In this document: positions 48,944 through 57,988 of the stretch, piece by piece
How positions within the stretch are numbered: position 1 is the stretch's first letter
How the letters are laid out: each line of letters starts with the position of its first letter
Assembly (NCBI RefSeq): GCF_004118325.1
Contig: NZ_RDFA01000005.1
Coordinates: 186,001 to 250,000 of the forward strand
Length of the DNA stretch: 64,000 nucleotides
Direction of reading: 5' to 3'
DNA from: Halorientalis pallida
Lineage (GTDB): Archaea; Halobacteriota; Halobacteria; Halobacteriales; Haloarculaceae
The notes under the pieces: generated by a model
Seen by the model: only the letters and a program-made list of their open reading frames with translations
The model's database searches: none
Told to the model about the DNA's origin: nothing
Translations under genes and position numbers: made by a program

Positions 48944-48978
48944 ACCATATGCACTGAGAGTCCCAGTCTCAACTACTC
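48944..48978. repeat. 35-bp dispersed repeat, copy b
   Basis: ACCATATGCACTGAGAG then CCCAGTCTCAACTACTC; matches copies at 21745-21780 and 50081-50116. With copy c it flanks the decayed MazF-like module as a direct repeat. Confidence 0.6.
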
Positions 48979-48989
48979 CTATGCCCTAG

Positions 48990-49238
48990 AAGATGAGACT
49001 ACAGCGGGTATAGCGGCTTTCTGATGCGTGGTATCGATCGAATCGTTGAGCAGAATCTGCGTCAGATCGCTTTCTGAACGGCCGCTCTTGTTCCGCAGGC
49101 AACTATTTCATTGGATTTCCGAGACTCTGGATAGTGTCGCCACTCAGATATCCCAATATGGCGGGGAGGGTTCCGTTACTATCCGATTCCCGTTTTCTTC
49201 TTTACCAGCGTCAGCGTGTTATCAGCCGTCACGGTCGG
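48990..49238 (-). mobile_element. 3'-end relic of the IS4-like element (copy 3)
   Basis: Shares the left end (GATGAGACTACAGCGGGTATAGCGG) and the non-coding tail with copies 1 and 2, ending in the last codons of the transposase (TTTACCAGCGTCAGCGTG is the inverse of the TLTLVKK codons). Homology stops at 49238, directly before the stop codon of the MazF-like pseudogene, so the rest of the element was deleted or replaced. Confidence 0.75.
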
Positions 49239-49590
49239 TTACTGTAACTCTCCGACGAGGGCGGCGACCGCGGCGTCGACGAGCTCGCTTTCCACCCGTC
49301 CCTGCCAGAAGTCGATATCCTCATTGTCGATCGATTGGACGCCCCATGAGACGATTCGACTCTCGTCGGGCGTTCCACCACGCAGCCAACTCTCTTCGGG
49401 GATTCCGATCAGCCCGTTAATCCAGGATTTCGTCGTCAACGTCAGCGCGATATACTGTTCGCCGTGGAACAGTCGCTCTTCGTGATTCGAGAGAATGAGT
49501 CATGATCGGGCATCATCTTCTTTTGAACGGGTCGTCACCGTAGACCACGTCGCCCCGCTCAAAAATCGGGGTTGCGTTCTCGTCAGTCAC
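49239..49590 (-). pseudogene. MazF/PemK-like toxin gene, decayed
   Basis: A GTG at 49590, overlapping the antitoxin stop, starts MTDENATPIFERGDVVYGDDPFK (typical N-terminal strand of MazF-type growth inhibitors). An extra A in the following A-run shifts the frame, and in the restored frame a TGA stands where a Trp is expected (EDDARS, stop, LILSNHEE). The remaining frame FHGEQYIALTLTTKSWINGL, PEESWLRGGTPDES and the C-terminal helix are intact to the stop at 49239. Two independent lesions mean the toxin is dead. Confidence 0.7.
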
Positions 49591-49958
49591 TGCTCGTTCT
49601 CCACGCTCGGATGAGGCTCGTCGGGGGCGTGATCACGCCACGACTCCTTGTCTTCGTCACCGAGTTGCTCGTTGAACAGAGCGGTCGCCCGTTAGTAGCC
49701 GCTATTCCCGTCGAGTCGCTCGATGTCGTCAGTTACGGCCCAGTACGTTGCCTTGTGTTCGACCAAGTCACGGTCCTTCAGACGCGAGAGCGCAGTGCTG
49801 ACTGCGCCCTCGCCGATGTCGATCTGGGATGCGATTTCCTGCGTCTTGAATGCACGATCGTCATGGGCAGCGAGAAACCCGAGTACCTGATCCGGGGCCG
49901 ATAGGTCTTCGAGTTCGTCCTCGCTCGTGTTCTCGAAGGTGTCTCGGTCGATGGACAT
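49587..49958 (-). pseudogene. Winged-helix antitoxin of the MazF-like module, truncated by TAA
   Basis: From the ATG at 49958 the frame encodes an 88-aa winged-helix protein (MSIDRDTFENTSEDELEDL, then FKTQEIASQIDIGEGAVSTALSRLKDRDLVEH). A TAA at 49692-49694 follows GNSGY, but the same frame continues RATALFNEQLGDEDKESWRDHAPDEPHPSVENEQ to a TGA that overlaps the toxin start. The natural protein was thus 123 aa, with the C-terminal tail probably binding the toxin, and a single substitution (GAA to TAA fits) cut it off. The truncated regulator may still bind DNA. Confidence 0.65.
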
Positions 49959-50449
49959 CTTAGACGAAGGTACGCCACCCACTGTCAAAAGTGTTAGAAC
50001 TGACAGCATTGAAAATTTCGAAGGAGATGATACTACGCTGTTCAGCGAGTAGAAATCACTCCCAACGAAGAAATCTGAGGATCATATGCATTGAGAATGC
50101 CAGTCTCAACTACTGTCCGCGATCGGCGATGTGAATTCCACCCTCACTCGGCGTGCCCGTTGGTCCGCTCTCCCACTCTTCTTTATTCATCAGGATAAGC
50201 TGGCAGATCGGCAAGCGCCTCAGAGGCGCAGTTGAACGGGCTTGGGAGTTCACCAACGAAGGCTCACACGAATCCCGCTGTTCCAGGTTCGATCGTTGGG
50301 ATACGCTAACTTCGTGACTGGGGGAAATAATAACAAATTGTTTATTTTTCCGTAAATTGTGAACAAAATACACTTGAAATGGAAAGATCACTGTCGATTT
50401 TAAGCTTCGATACGTAGACGGCCCTTAATACATCACCGGACAGATTCGG
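49959..50449. other. Region between TA relic and transducer gene
   Basis: 491 bp. Holds the third copy of the 35-bp repeat (50081-50116) and, reading leftward at 50110-50190, a short frame MNKEEWESGPTGTPSEGGIHIADRGQ that lacks support and is probably a gene fragment. TAATAACAAATTGTTTATT at about 50328-50346 is AT-rich and palindromic (AACAAATTGTT). The region before 50450 is the promoter of the transducer gene. Confidence 0.4.
50081..50116. repeat. 35-bp dispersed repeat, copy c
   Basis: ATCATATGCATTGAGAATG then CCAGTCTCAACTACTGT. It lies 123 bp upstream of the antitoxin start and in direct orientation to copy b at 48944-48978, so the toxin-antitoxin relic is enclosed by the two. Confidence 0.6.
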
Positions 50450-52390
50450 ATGTATATGTCGACAGGTGTGAGCCAAGAACCCGGGCAGTCGCAGGCTGAG
50501 ACTGATGAAATTGCAGGTGGATTACTGAGCCATATCCCAGACGGCAGCACGATTCCGACCGACGAGTGGACACGTCGGCACAAGGGCTTCGTTATCGCGG
50601 TGCTGTCGCACATCCCGGTGTTGTTTGGTCTGGGAGTGATCGAAGGGTCTGAACCGGTTACTGGGATGACTCTCCCGACGATCCCGGTTGGGATAGTGGC
50701 AATTGAAGTAGGAATTATTGCAGCGTTCGCGTTCGCGTCGTTGGTGCCACAATTGAATCGCCGGCTCCGGACAGTGCTCGCGGTCACCGGGTTGGCGTTC
50801 TGCTCGGGGACGCTCGTCCACGTCACCGGCGGGTACATCGAGGCCCACTTCCACTTCTTCGTCGTTATCGGCATCGCAGCGATCTACGAGGACTGGCTTC
50901 CGTTCGGTGTCGGAATCGCCTACGTCGTCATCACGCACATCGGGTTCGGACTGGTCGACCCGACCCGGGTCTACAACCACACTGCCGCACAGCTGAACCC
51001 GTGGGTCTGGGGATTCATCCACGGTGGCTTCGTATCGCTACTGGCAGGCGCTTTGACCATCCACCTTAGTTCAATCGAGAAATCTCGCACGAAGGCCACT
51101 ATCGAACTCGAGCGGGCCCAACAGCGAGCGAACGAAATTAACGATCTCGAAGGAAAACAGGCCGAGATTCAGGAACAAAAAGACGAGGCAGAACAGCTGA
51201 AAGAGGAAGCTGAGGCTCAACAGAAGGAGGTCGAAGCGCTGAATAGCCATCTTGAGCTGAAGGCTATAAACTATCAAGAGGCGATGGAGCAGGCTGCCGG
51301 CGGTGATCTGACGGTCCGGGTCGACACTGACAGTGAGAGCGAGGCGATGGCCGACATTGGAACGGCGTTCAACGAGATGCTTGACGAAATCGAAGCAACT
51401 GTCAGTGAGATCCAGACATCGACCGACGACGTCGACGAGCAACTCGACACGGCGAACGCCGGGACCGAACAGGTCGTCGACACAAGCCGGCAGGTGAGCG
51501 ACTCGGTCCAGGAAATCGCCGCTGGCACCGACGAACAGCGAGAGATGCTCGATGAGGTGGCCAGCGAGATGTCTGACCTCTCGGCGACCGTCGAAGAGGT
51601 CGCCGCGTCCGCACAAGAAGTGGCCGGGACATCCGCTGAGACGGCAGATATCGTAACCGATGGGCGTGAACTCGCGACCGACATGCATGACGACGCCCAG
51701 CAGGTCCAGACTGCTATCGACGAGACCGTCGAGCGGGTGACTACACTCGACGAGCAGATGGAAGAAATCGCTAATATCACGGACCTCATCACCGATGTCG
51801 CCGAACAGACGAACATTCTCGCGTTGAACGCGAGCATCGAAGCCGCGCGAGCCGGGGAGAACGGCAACTCTGAAAGCGGCGATGGGTTCAGTGTGGTGGC
51901 TGATGAGGTGAAGCAACTCGCGGAGGAAACCCGCGATTCGGCTGCAGACATCCAGGACCGTATCGAGCAGACTCAACAGCAGACCGGCACTGTCGTACGC
52001 CAGGTCAAACAGGCCAACCAGCTGGTCGAGAAGGAAATCGAAGCGGTCGAGGACGTTGTCAGCGCCTTCGAACAGGTCGAGCAGAACGCCCAACAGACCG
52101 ACGACGGCATTCAGGAGATCAGCGAGACGACCGACAGCCAGGCATCAAGCGCCGAGGAAGTCGTCGCGATGGTCGATGAGGTATCGGAAATCAGCGAGCA
52201 ATCCGCAGAAGAGTCTGAAAGCGTCTCAGCCGCGGTCGAAGAGCAGACGGCGTCGATGAACGAAATCGGTACCAGCATCGGTAGCGTCGCCGCGACAGCA
52301 AACGAACTCCGGGCACTGGTTGACGGGTTTTCGTGTGACCGAGTGGTCACCAGCACCACGGGAGCCACCACGCCCGTCACTGACGACTAG
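50450..52390 (+). CDS. Methyl-accepting chemotaxis transducer with membrane sensor
   Basis: 646 aa (the Met at 50456 is an alternative). Residues about 45-205 form five or six membrane helices with a His-rich segment ([20 protein letters not shown] and YEDWLPFGV), which may bind metal or haem. A coiled coil (about 210-275) and HAMP-like segment (about 280-335, [17 protein letters not shown]) lead to the signalling domain (about 390-625) with the conserved hairpin tip [21 protein letters not shown]. Methylation-site helices flank it. It controls CheA/flagellar rotation in archaeal taxis; the stimulus is unknown. Confidence 0.9.
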   Translation: MYMSTGVSQEPGQSQAETDEIAGGLLSHIPDGSTIPTDEWTRRHKGFVIAVLSHIPVLFGLGVIEGSEPVTGMTLPTIPVGIVAIEVGIIAAFAFASLVPQLNRRLRTVLAVTGLAFCSGTLVHVTGGYIEAHFHFFVVIGIAAIYEDWLPFGVGIAYVVITHIGFGLVDPTRVYNHTAAQLNPWVWGFIHGGFVSLLAGALTIHLSSIEKSRTKATIELERAQQRANEINDLEGKQAEIQEQKDEAEQLKEEAEAQQKEVEALNSHLELKAINYQEAMEQAAGGDLTVRVDTDSESEAMADIGTAFNEMLDEIEATVSEIQTSTDDVDEQLDTANAGTEQVVDTSRQVSDSVQEIAAGTDEQREMLDEVASEMSDLSATVEEVAASAQEVAGTSAETADIVTDGRELATDMHDDAQQVQTAIDETVERVTTLDEQMEEIANITDLITDVAEQTNILALNASIEAARAGENGNSESGDGFSVVADEVKQLAEETRDSAADIQDRIEQTQQQTGTVVRQVKQANQLVEKEIEAVEDVVSAFEQVEQNAQQTDDGIQEISETTDSQASSAEEVVAMVDEVSEISEQSAEESESVSAAVEEQTASMNEIGTSIGSVAATANELRALVDGFSCDRVVTSTTGATTPVTDD

Positions 52391-52483
52391 GTAATCCCTC
52401 GACATCTGGCGTCTCCCCCACCACATGTCCTGTATATCGAGTCAGGAGGTGTTTTAAATTGCCAATTTCCGGCTCTGTGCGAC

Positions 52484-52897
52484 TTAGTCGTAGTAGCTGA
52501 TACGTTCAACAACGTCTGCAAAGGCGACGTCCTCACGGACACCGGTAATCTCGATGGTGACTCGTTCTCCCTGCTCGGTCTCGGAGACGATGACAACGAA
52601 GCCACGTTCGACACGGGTGATCCCGTCGCCTCGATCGCCGATGCTTTCGATCTCGACGGTCCGATGTTCACCTTCTGTGACCGGTGGTTCCTGTGGCTCT
52701 GAATCGAACTGTGACGTTGTGTCGGTGTCGACGGGTTCTGTGGTAGATCTGGATGAAAGCACAGCTACACGGTATGTTCCGCCTTGACTGATGTTGCCAC
52801 GTTGAATTCCTTCCGTTGGAACTTCGAGGACATACGATCCGTCCCGCTCTTCGAGCGTGGCCGAGAACAGACAGCGAAGTTGGTCAAGAATATCCAT
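52484..52897 (-). CDS. TRAM-domain protein (cassette B)
   Basis: 137 aa from the ATG at 52897 (MDILDQLRCLFSATLEERDGS), exactly the length of the paralog at 30669-31082. The TRAM domain is HRTVEIESIGDRGDGITRVE, then GFVVIVSE and VAFADVVERISYYD. N- and C-terminal blocks are conserved and the Thr/Ser/Glu linker (about residues 48-75) diverges, as expected for paralogs under selection for the RNA-binding part. It follows ZnR2 by 51 bp on the same strand. Confidence 0.88.
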   Translation of the reverse strand: MDILDQLRCLFSATLEERDGSYVLEVPTEGIQRGNISQGGTYRVAVLSSRSTTEPVDTDTTSQFDSEPQEPPVTEGEHRTVEIESIGDRGDGITRVERGFVVIVSETEQGERVTIEITGVREDVAFADVVERISYYD

Positions 52898-52948
52898 CAG
52901 TAGTGTCTTCCATGAGATTCGCAACCGAGAACTGTCGGATCCCAACTG

Positions 52949-53101
52949 CTATTCTGGCGCCACAACGTCCTCACACGACGGGCATTCGGCCCATATTCCA
53001 TCGGTGCCGTCGTCTTTTGTGTATTCAACGAGAAGCCACGCCTCTGGAATACGCTCGCCGCAGTCCGGGCAACGACCAAGAGACGATTCGTCGGTGTTCA
53101 T
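52949..53101 (-). CDS. 50-aa zinc-ribbon protein (cassette B, ZnR2)
   Basis: ATG at 53101: MNTDESSLGRCPDCGERIPE, then AWLLVEYTKDDGTDGI and WAECPSCEDVVAPE. Both C-x2-C pairs are kept relative to 30225-30380. The 45 bp ahead of the ATG (AAGGAAC, GTCACGCGC, TTCCA) match the leader of cassette A. Probably co-transcribed with the TRAM gene. Confidence 0.72.
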   Translation of the reverse strand: MNTDESSLGRCPDCGERIPEAWLLVEYTKDDGTDGIWAECPSCEDVVAPE

Positions 53102-53261
53102 GCAAAGGGACTGGAAGAGGCGCGTGACGGTGTTCCTTTCATCCGTTCTTGAGCCGTCCTCAAAATAAAAGGTTTAGGCGTTTTCTACGTTCAGAAATCC
53201 GCTTTCAGGTCGGTTGAAGTGTCCATTGAGATCAACTCACCATCACCCGTACCGCGGGGAG

Positions 53262-53417
53262 ACGGGAGTTCATCCGATCCTCACGCAACTCCTCCCTGGT
53301 GGTGGCTCCGAAGTCGTAGTTGAGTGCCGCCACTGCGGGACAACTGTGTCGTCGAAGGCTGAGGAGTGTCCGGACTGTGGGGGCAGTGAAATTTGTCGAT
53401 ACGAAATCCCAGAGTAA
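53262..53417 (+). CDS. Zinc-ribbon protein (cassette B, ZnR1), ATG start lost
   Basis: Homology to 29912-30067 spans 51 codons, GVHPILTQLLPGGGSEVV, then VECRHCGTTV and ECPDCGGSEICRYEIPE. At the position of the paralog's ATG this copy has ACG (53262-53264). The only upstream in-frame starter is a TTG at 53214, which would add 16 non-conserved residues. The gene may use the TTG, or be newly inactivated. All four zinc-ligand cysteines are present; an additional Cys pair of copy A is reduced. Confidence 0.55.
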   Translation, partial: TGVHPILTQLLPGGGSEVVVECRHCGTTVSSKAEECPDCGGSEICRYEIPE

Positions 53418-54020
53418 TCTCGTGGTTTCCTACGAGGATTGCTAACCTGATCAGTAGAGAGGAACGATGTATTGTTTCAACCGCTTACATACCAATTTTC
53501 TGTTAAGAGCCGTGCGCTGAATACAGCGCGCAAGTCGGCCAGTCCACTGCGATAGAACCCACCTGTAAGAACCGACCACATCTCAGCAAATGCGCTAATA
53601 GTACAGGATATTAACCGACCATTCACTATCCCGAAAGAAACTCCTTGGTTGGTTTGATACATCGTTACGAATATGGTAAGCCTTGAACCTGCTCGGTACG
53701 CGTTTAGACGCACGACAGACGCTTTCCTATCGAAATCATTTCGATACGCTTTCCGATGAGAATTACTGCTGCTCTATGCAATAAGCTACATTGGATGGCG
53801 AATATTCGGTTTCTCCCGTTCGTTTGAACTTAGGATTGCAGGAGGCTTTGAGACGTTTGAAGCGGTATCTTCACTCCCGTTCACCATCCTTGGAGTTGCT
53901 CTCTTTCTCGGCGGTTTCGTGGGTATCTTTCACAATATCCTCGTAGACTTGCTTCCACAGAGGGAGTAGACCAGCTACTTGAATAAAATCCGGTGTGAGA
54001 GCTTAATTATCCCAAGACAT
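53418..54020. other. Gene-poor stretch left of IS630 element with a membrane-protein fragment
   Basis: About 600 bp. A frame without start from 53760 to the TAG at 53967-53969 reads LLLYAISYIGWRIFGFSRSF, then ETFEAVSSLPFTILGVALFLGGFVGIFHNILVDLLPQRE: two membrane helices of an unknown protein, directly preceded by TGA. It looks like the 3' end of a degraded gene. The reverse frame at 53477-53713 has no supporting features. Confidence 0.4.
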
Positions 54021-55080
54021 GCTATAGTAGTTCTTAGAAATAATTACTCACTTTTAGAACAGAGAGTTGGTCGAGAGCTGTATCAATCGCTGTCGTCAAC
54101 TTGTCAAGCAAGTCAAAGAAGCGGTTGCTAAGAGACGCTTGAAGCTGTCTCCAGCATTCTTCGACCGGGTTCAGTTCCGGCGAATACGCCGGCAACGTCA
54201 CGAAGGCGAGGTCGTCACGGGCCGCCAGGTCCGTGACGGCCGACGCCTGAAAATACGGCGCTCCGTCGAGAACGAAGATCAAGTCTTCTTCAAACTCTTT
54301 ACATAGTGCTAAAATGAAATGTTTGGCGTGTTTGGCGGTGACGTACTCTTCGAATCGGGAGAAGAAGCGATCACCGTCCTCGGTGATCGCGCCCAGCAGA
54401 CACGTCCAGTTGCGTTGGCCAGAGTGTTTGACGGATGGCCGCGTGCCGCGCGGAAACCACGCGGCACGCGGCTCAACTTGCACGGATTTTTTGGTTTGGT
54501 CGATACAGACTACCGTGGCGTCCATCTCCCGCCGCTTTTTTGAGTTCTTCGTGGAAGGTTTCTTGCTCGTTTTCGTTGGCTTCGGCGGCTTTTCGGCGCG
54601 GTTTTTGATAACTCAATCCCGCTTCTTTCAGCGACCGCCGGCAACTCGGGATTGAGTACTCAACGCCGTAGGTTTCTTCGAGATATTCCTGAGCGAGCGC
54701 CGGCGTCCACGCCGGCGCATTAAGCACGACTGCTTCAGGTGGTTCGTGAACAGTTGCTTCGAAGTCTTTTTGCCGTGATTCTGAAAGTTTTCGTTTTCTT
54801 TCAGTTCGTTTATCATCAGGTACAGCCTGCTCAAGCGACTCGTCAGTGTCGAGTCGCTTGAGCCAGCTATAGATTGTGCGCCGCTGCACGTCGTACCACT
54901 CGGCTAGCTCGGTCTGCGTAACACCGTTCTTGTACGCAATAGCTGCTAAGAGTCGCTGTGTCGGCTTCTTCTCATCCACGTTGTCAAGAGCATCTTGCAG
55001 CTCTTCGACAGAGATCTCGTTGAGATGATCCATTATCTCCTGCAACGCTTTACGGGAAAAATTCTAACAGTTACTATAGC
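54021..55080 (-). mobile_element. IS630-family insertion sequence
   Basis: About 1.06 kb. Ends are inverted: GCTATAGTAGTTCTTAGAA at 54021-54039 and, inverse-complemented at 55062-55080, GCTATAGTAACTGTTAGAA. The TA inside the CTATAG ends fits IS630/Tc1-mariner insertion at TA. The body holds two overlapping reading frames for one transposase. It interrupts an older IS4-like transposase fragment, whose remaining part begins immediately at 55080. Confidence 0.82.
54034..55045 (-). CDS. IS630 transposase in two overlapping frames (probable programmed frameshift)
   Basis: Frame A (54473-55045, 190 aa; Met5 at 55033 may be the start) carries the DNA-binding helices: LLAAIAYKNGVTQTELAEWYDVQRRTIYSWLKRL and a second HTH-like region (YGVEYSIPSCRRSLKEAGLSY). 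Frame B (54034-54525, 163 aa) is the DDE catalytic part: VVCIDQTKKSV, IFVLDGAPYF and SPELNPVEECW. They overlap by 53 bases and need a shift near 54500-54525 to give a fusion of about 335 aa, as in several IS630 members. No other lesion is seen, so the element may be active. Confidence 0.8.
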
Positions 55081-55369
55081 TGGTGAGTGCTGTCTCGCGC
55101 TCCCAGCCGTAGAGTTCCTTCAACAAGAATACGCGAAAGAGCGTATCGATCGCGTAGCAGGCTGCCCCGCTGTAGCGGCCGTGCGCGGTGAAGCTAAAAC
55201 ACGCCACCGGAAGTGAGCAAACAAAATTCTCAACTGACTCGTGGCGGTCCTGCCCGAACCACGCTTGCGGGACGATTCGAATATCTGATTCGAGACCAGC
55301 AACCGAGCCGTTGTCCGACAAAGGTGGCCCAGCAGAGCGGTCTGAGCACCCGCAATAGATGTAGTCCAC
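55079..55369 (-). pseudogene. N-terminal fragment of the IS4-like transposase (copy 4)
   Basis: Encodes LESDIRIVPQAWFGQDRHESVENFVCSLPVACFSF, then YAIDTLFRVFLLKELYGWERETALT, matching residues about 25-115 of the transposases at 17798-19473 and 21981-23657. It is cut at the IS630 insertion (after ETALT) and no continuation is found beyond the left end of IS630, so sequence was also deleted. The frame upstream of GSVAGLESD is unrelated. Confidence 0.75.
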
Positions 55370-55639
55370 CCGTGTGGAGATTGCGTAGCCAGTCGGAGGA
55401 TTGTATCTAGAAACTTAATCGACAGAGGATCTATTCTAGTATGTGTCTGTTGGTTAATATTCGACGCACCTCGAAGACATTCGGGTTGTCGCGAGCTACC
55501 GCCGAGAATAGTGGAGATTGCCCAACTCACACCGGGAGCAAATCAGATACCTATCGGAATGCAAATTGATAGATGTGTATTCTACATTGAGAACTTGATC
55601 GACGAGGCGTCCACTGTGATTGGGGTCGCCGTTCTCTTC

Positions 55640-56353
55640 TCAGTCGTCGAGCATCGCAACGGCACGCATCGGACCACCAGTTCCGTCCCGAATCTTCAGC
55701 GGGAATCCATAGAAGGTGAAACTCTCACCGACTACTTCGTCGATATTCTTGAGATTCTCCATGTGTGGTACCCCTTCTTCCCGTCCGACCTGATGTGTCG
55801 GGAACGTTAGATCGTTCGAGTTGTCCGGCCCGGGAGCATCAACACCGAAATTCTTCACGCCCTGATCGACCATCCACTCGGCTGCCTCCCGGGAAAAACC
55901 GATGTAGTCGTCGACGTACGCCTTCGTGGGGTGGGTGTCCTGGTAGTGGCCGGTGTTCACGAGGAGGATATCGCCGTCCTCGATCTCCACACCTGCCTCG
56001 TCACACGCCGTCTCCATGTCCGCAGGTGTAATGACCTCGTCACTCGCCCCGTCGTACTTCGAAATCTCGATTGCCTTACCCGGTCCGAAAAAGTAACTAA
56101 GCGACATTTCGTCGATGGACTCCCCGCCTGGTCCGAGGTGGGCGAACGCGTCGACGTGCGTCGGCCCGTGGTCGTTCATCAAGAGCGACTTCGTCGAATA
56201 AGTCCAAGGCGGGTCGTCAGTCCCCAGGGAGTCACCGAGAATCGCTGCCCCTTCTTCGTAGGTGTGGTGTGTCCATATCGACGTGGACTGGTGGAGCTCG
56301 TGGACTGGCTGTTTGTGGTATATCTCTTGACTCAAGTCAACTATTTCGGGCAT
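55640..56353 (-). CDS. Cyclase-family (kynurenine-formamidase-like) metal-dependent hydrolase
   Basis: 237 aa. The cyclase-family metal motif H-x-G-T-H-x-D appears as NDHGPTHVDAFAHLG near residue 61, with Pro in place of the usual Thr-preceding residue order (HGPTHVD), followed by DILLVNTGHYQD and a later HQVGREEGVPHMENL segment with the catalytic Glu region. These enzymes hydrolyse amides or cyclic substrates such as N-formylkynurenine. A TATA-like TATTAATAC lies 26-35 bp upstream of the ATG at 56353. Location beside a reductase and a molybdenum hydroxylase suggests a catabolic role, substrate unknown. Confidence 0.85.
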   Translation of the reverse strand: MPEIVDLSQEIYHKQPVHELHQSTSIWTHHTYEEGAAILGDSLGTDDPPWTYSTKSLLMNDHGPTHVDAFAHLGPGGESIDEMSLSYFFGPGKAIEISKYDGASDEVITPADMETACDEAGVEIEDGDILLVNTGHYQDTHPTKAYVDDYIGFSREAAEWMVDQGVKNFGVDAPGPDNSNDLTFPTHQVGREEGVPHMENLKNIDEVVGESFTFYGFPLKIRDGTGGPMRAVAMLDD

Positions 56354-56733
56354 ACACTAGGGGATTATCGAGCAAATGTATTAATACTTGGCATGATATG
56401 AATACTAACGTTAAATTGGCTGTTTCTGTCCGAAGGCGGAATCTTCGATGTCGTCGTCGGGTACAGTAATTCGATCGTGTCAGTATCGCCAGCAGCGTAC
56501 AGTCAGTAATACCCGTCATCGGGTTGGATTACGGTTCCGTTGACCGCAATGTGAACTCGCAGGCGTCGTCCCGGAGTTGTGGACTAGCTCCGTGAACCCA
56601 GCCGTGAGCGAGTGATCGAACACTCTGAGCTCCGAATATTTCGAGGAAGAAAACAGTATTCGAGAATGATAATCAAGACAGACACAGCTGAATACTGAGC
56701 TTCATCGGCGGTCGTGGCGTCGTTTCGGGGTCC
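56354..56733. other. Intergenic region, nothing recognised besides the cyclase promoter
   Basis: 380 bp with no supported frame. TATTAATAC at about 56379-56387 on the minus side is the probable TATA box of the cyclase-family gene. The remainder shows no repeats, RNA genes or gene fragments that I can identify. Confidence 0.5.
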
Positions 56734-57840
56734 TCAATCGTCGCTGGGGACCTCAGCGTCGCTAAGCGAGGCGTCGGGCTCGAAGCAGATGCTCGGGTCC
56801 AAATCATCGAGTGGCTCGCCCGCTCGGACCCGACTGGGCCAGTCGTGATTGGCGAGTGCCCCGGTCCCGAGCGTGATCAGATCGGAGCCATCTGACAGTG
56901 CTGCCCGCGCGTTCTCTGGGTCTCCGAGACTCCCGTTGGCAATTACGGCGACATCGTCGCCCACATGCTCGATCGCCAGTTCCGCGAGTGTGCGTTCGGT
57001 GTCTGGTACCTCCGCAGTAGTCGCATTGCCGCCGGTGACGTGGACGTAGTCAGCTCCTGCGTTCGAGAGCGCGCTGAACAGCGCGGTAGCGGTCGTCTCA
57101 CCGTCCGGCCATACCCGCTCCTCGTCGCTGACGGCCGCCTGTGAGGCGCGCACGCCGACGATGAACTCGTCGGGCGTCGCCTCGTCGATGGCAGCCGTTA
57201 CCTCGGCTGGGAATCGCGCGCGGTTCGCTGGCGAGCCGCCGTACTCGTCAGAACGATTGTTAACCAGCGGGTCGACGAACTCGTGGAGTAGATAGCCGTT
57301 GGCCCCGTGAACCTCGATGCCATCGAAGCCCGCTTCAACCGCGCGTTTGGCGGAAGCAACGAATCCCTCCTTTACTTCTACGAGACCGTCAGCATCGAGT
57401 GCGTCGGCCTCTGGGAATTCACCGGACCCGCCGTACATCTCGGCCATCTCACCCGGCGGGCGGTAGGCTGAGGGCGCGACCGGATCGTAGCCGTAGCGGT
57501 TACCCTGCGCTTGTGCGCCAGCGTGCATGAGTTGCGCGAAGATGGGGCTCCCCTCTTCGTGGACGGCGTCGACCACGCGTTCCCAGGCCGCTGCCTGCTC
57601 GTCAGTAGCGAGGCCGGGTTGGTTGAAGTAGCCTTGGCTGTGGGTTGCGTCCGGGTGGATGCCCTCGGTGAGGAGAAACGAAAAGCCGCCGCGGGCAAAG
57701 GAGGCGTAGTAGCGTGCCATCCGGTCAGTCGCGTGGCCCTCGTCGGTCGCGCTCGTGCGTGTCATCGGGGCGAGACCGACGCGATTGTCGAGGGTGTGAC
57801 CGTTCAGTTCGAATGTATGGAAAAGTGAATCGTCAGTCAT
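56734..57840 (-). CDS. Old-yellow-enzyme-family flavin reductase
   Basis: 368 aa from the ATG at 57840, start of MTDDSLFHTFELNGHTLDNRV. FMN-binding TIM barrel of the OYE/NADH:flavin oxidoreductase family: N-terminal LAPMTRTSA, substrate-binding FDGIEVHGANGYLLHEFVDPLVNNRSDEYGGS (HGAxGYL and N-x-R-x-D-x-YGGS signatures) and VIANGSLGDPENA near the phosphate site. A TATA box (TCTTTATATC, minus strand, 57863-57872) is 23-32 bp upstream. Members reduce activated C=C bonds of enones and related compounds using NAD(P)H. Confidence 0.88.
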   Translation of the reverse strand: MTDDSLFHTFELNGHTLDNRVGLAPMTRTSATDEGHATDRMARYYASFARGGFSFLLTEGIHPDATHSQGYFNQPGLATDEQAAAWERVVDAVHEEGSPIFAQLMHAGAQAQGNRYGYDPVAPSAYRPPGEMAEMYGGSGEFPEADALDADGLVEVKEGFVASAKRAVEAGFDGIEVHGANGYLLHEFVDPLVNNRSDEYGGSPANRARFPAEVTAAIDEATPDEFIVGVRASQAAVSDEERVWPDGETTATALFSALSNAGADYVHVTGGNATTAEVPDTERTLAELAIEHVGDDVAVIANGSLGDPENARAALSDGSDLITLGTGALANHDWPSRVRAGEPLDDLDPSICFEPDASLSDAEVPSDD

Positions 57841-57988
57841 CGTGTAACCACCTCGTACTGGGAGATATAAAGAGACAGCGGATTGCGTATTCCATCGTGC
57901 AACACGTGTGATATCATACTCCTCGACGTGAACCATCGCGACACCGAAGATCATCTCTCGTGCCACCCTGCTCGGGGTAACACTCAAG

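Noticed and set aside
50110-50391. 93-codon minus frame between the TA relic and the transducer
   Set aside because: Includes AT-rich promoter sequence, has no conserved motif, and only its last 26 codons look protein-like; treated as a possible fragment.
53477-53713. 78-codon minus frame in the gap before IS630
   Set aside because: No motif, no promoter and non-acidic composition; overlaps a more convincing decayed membrane frame region.
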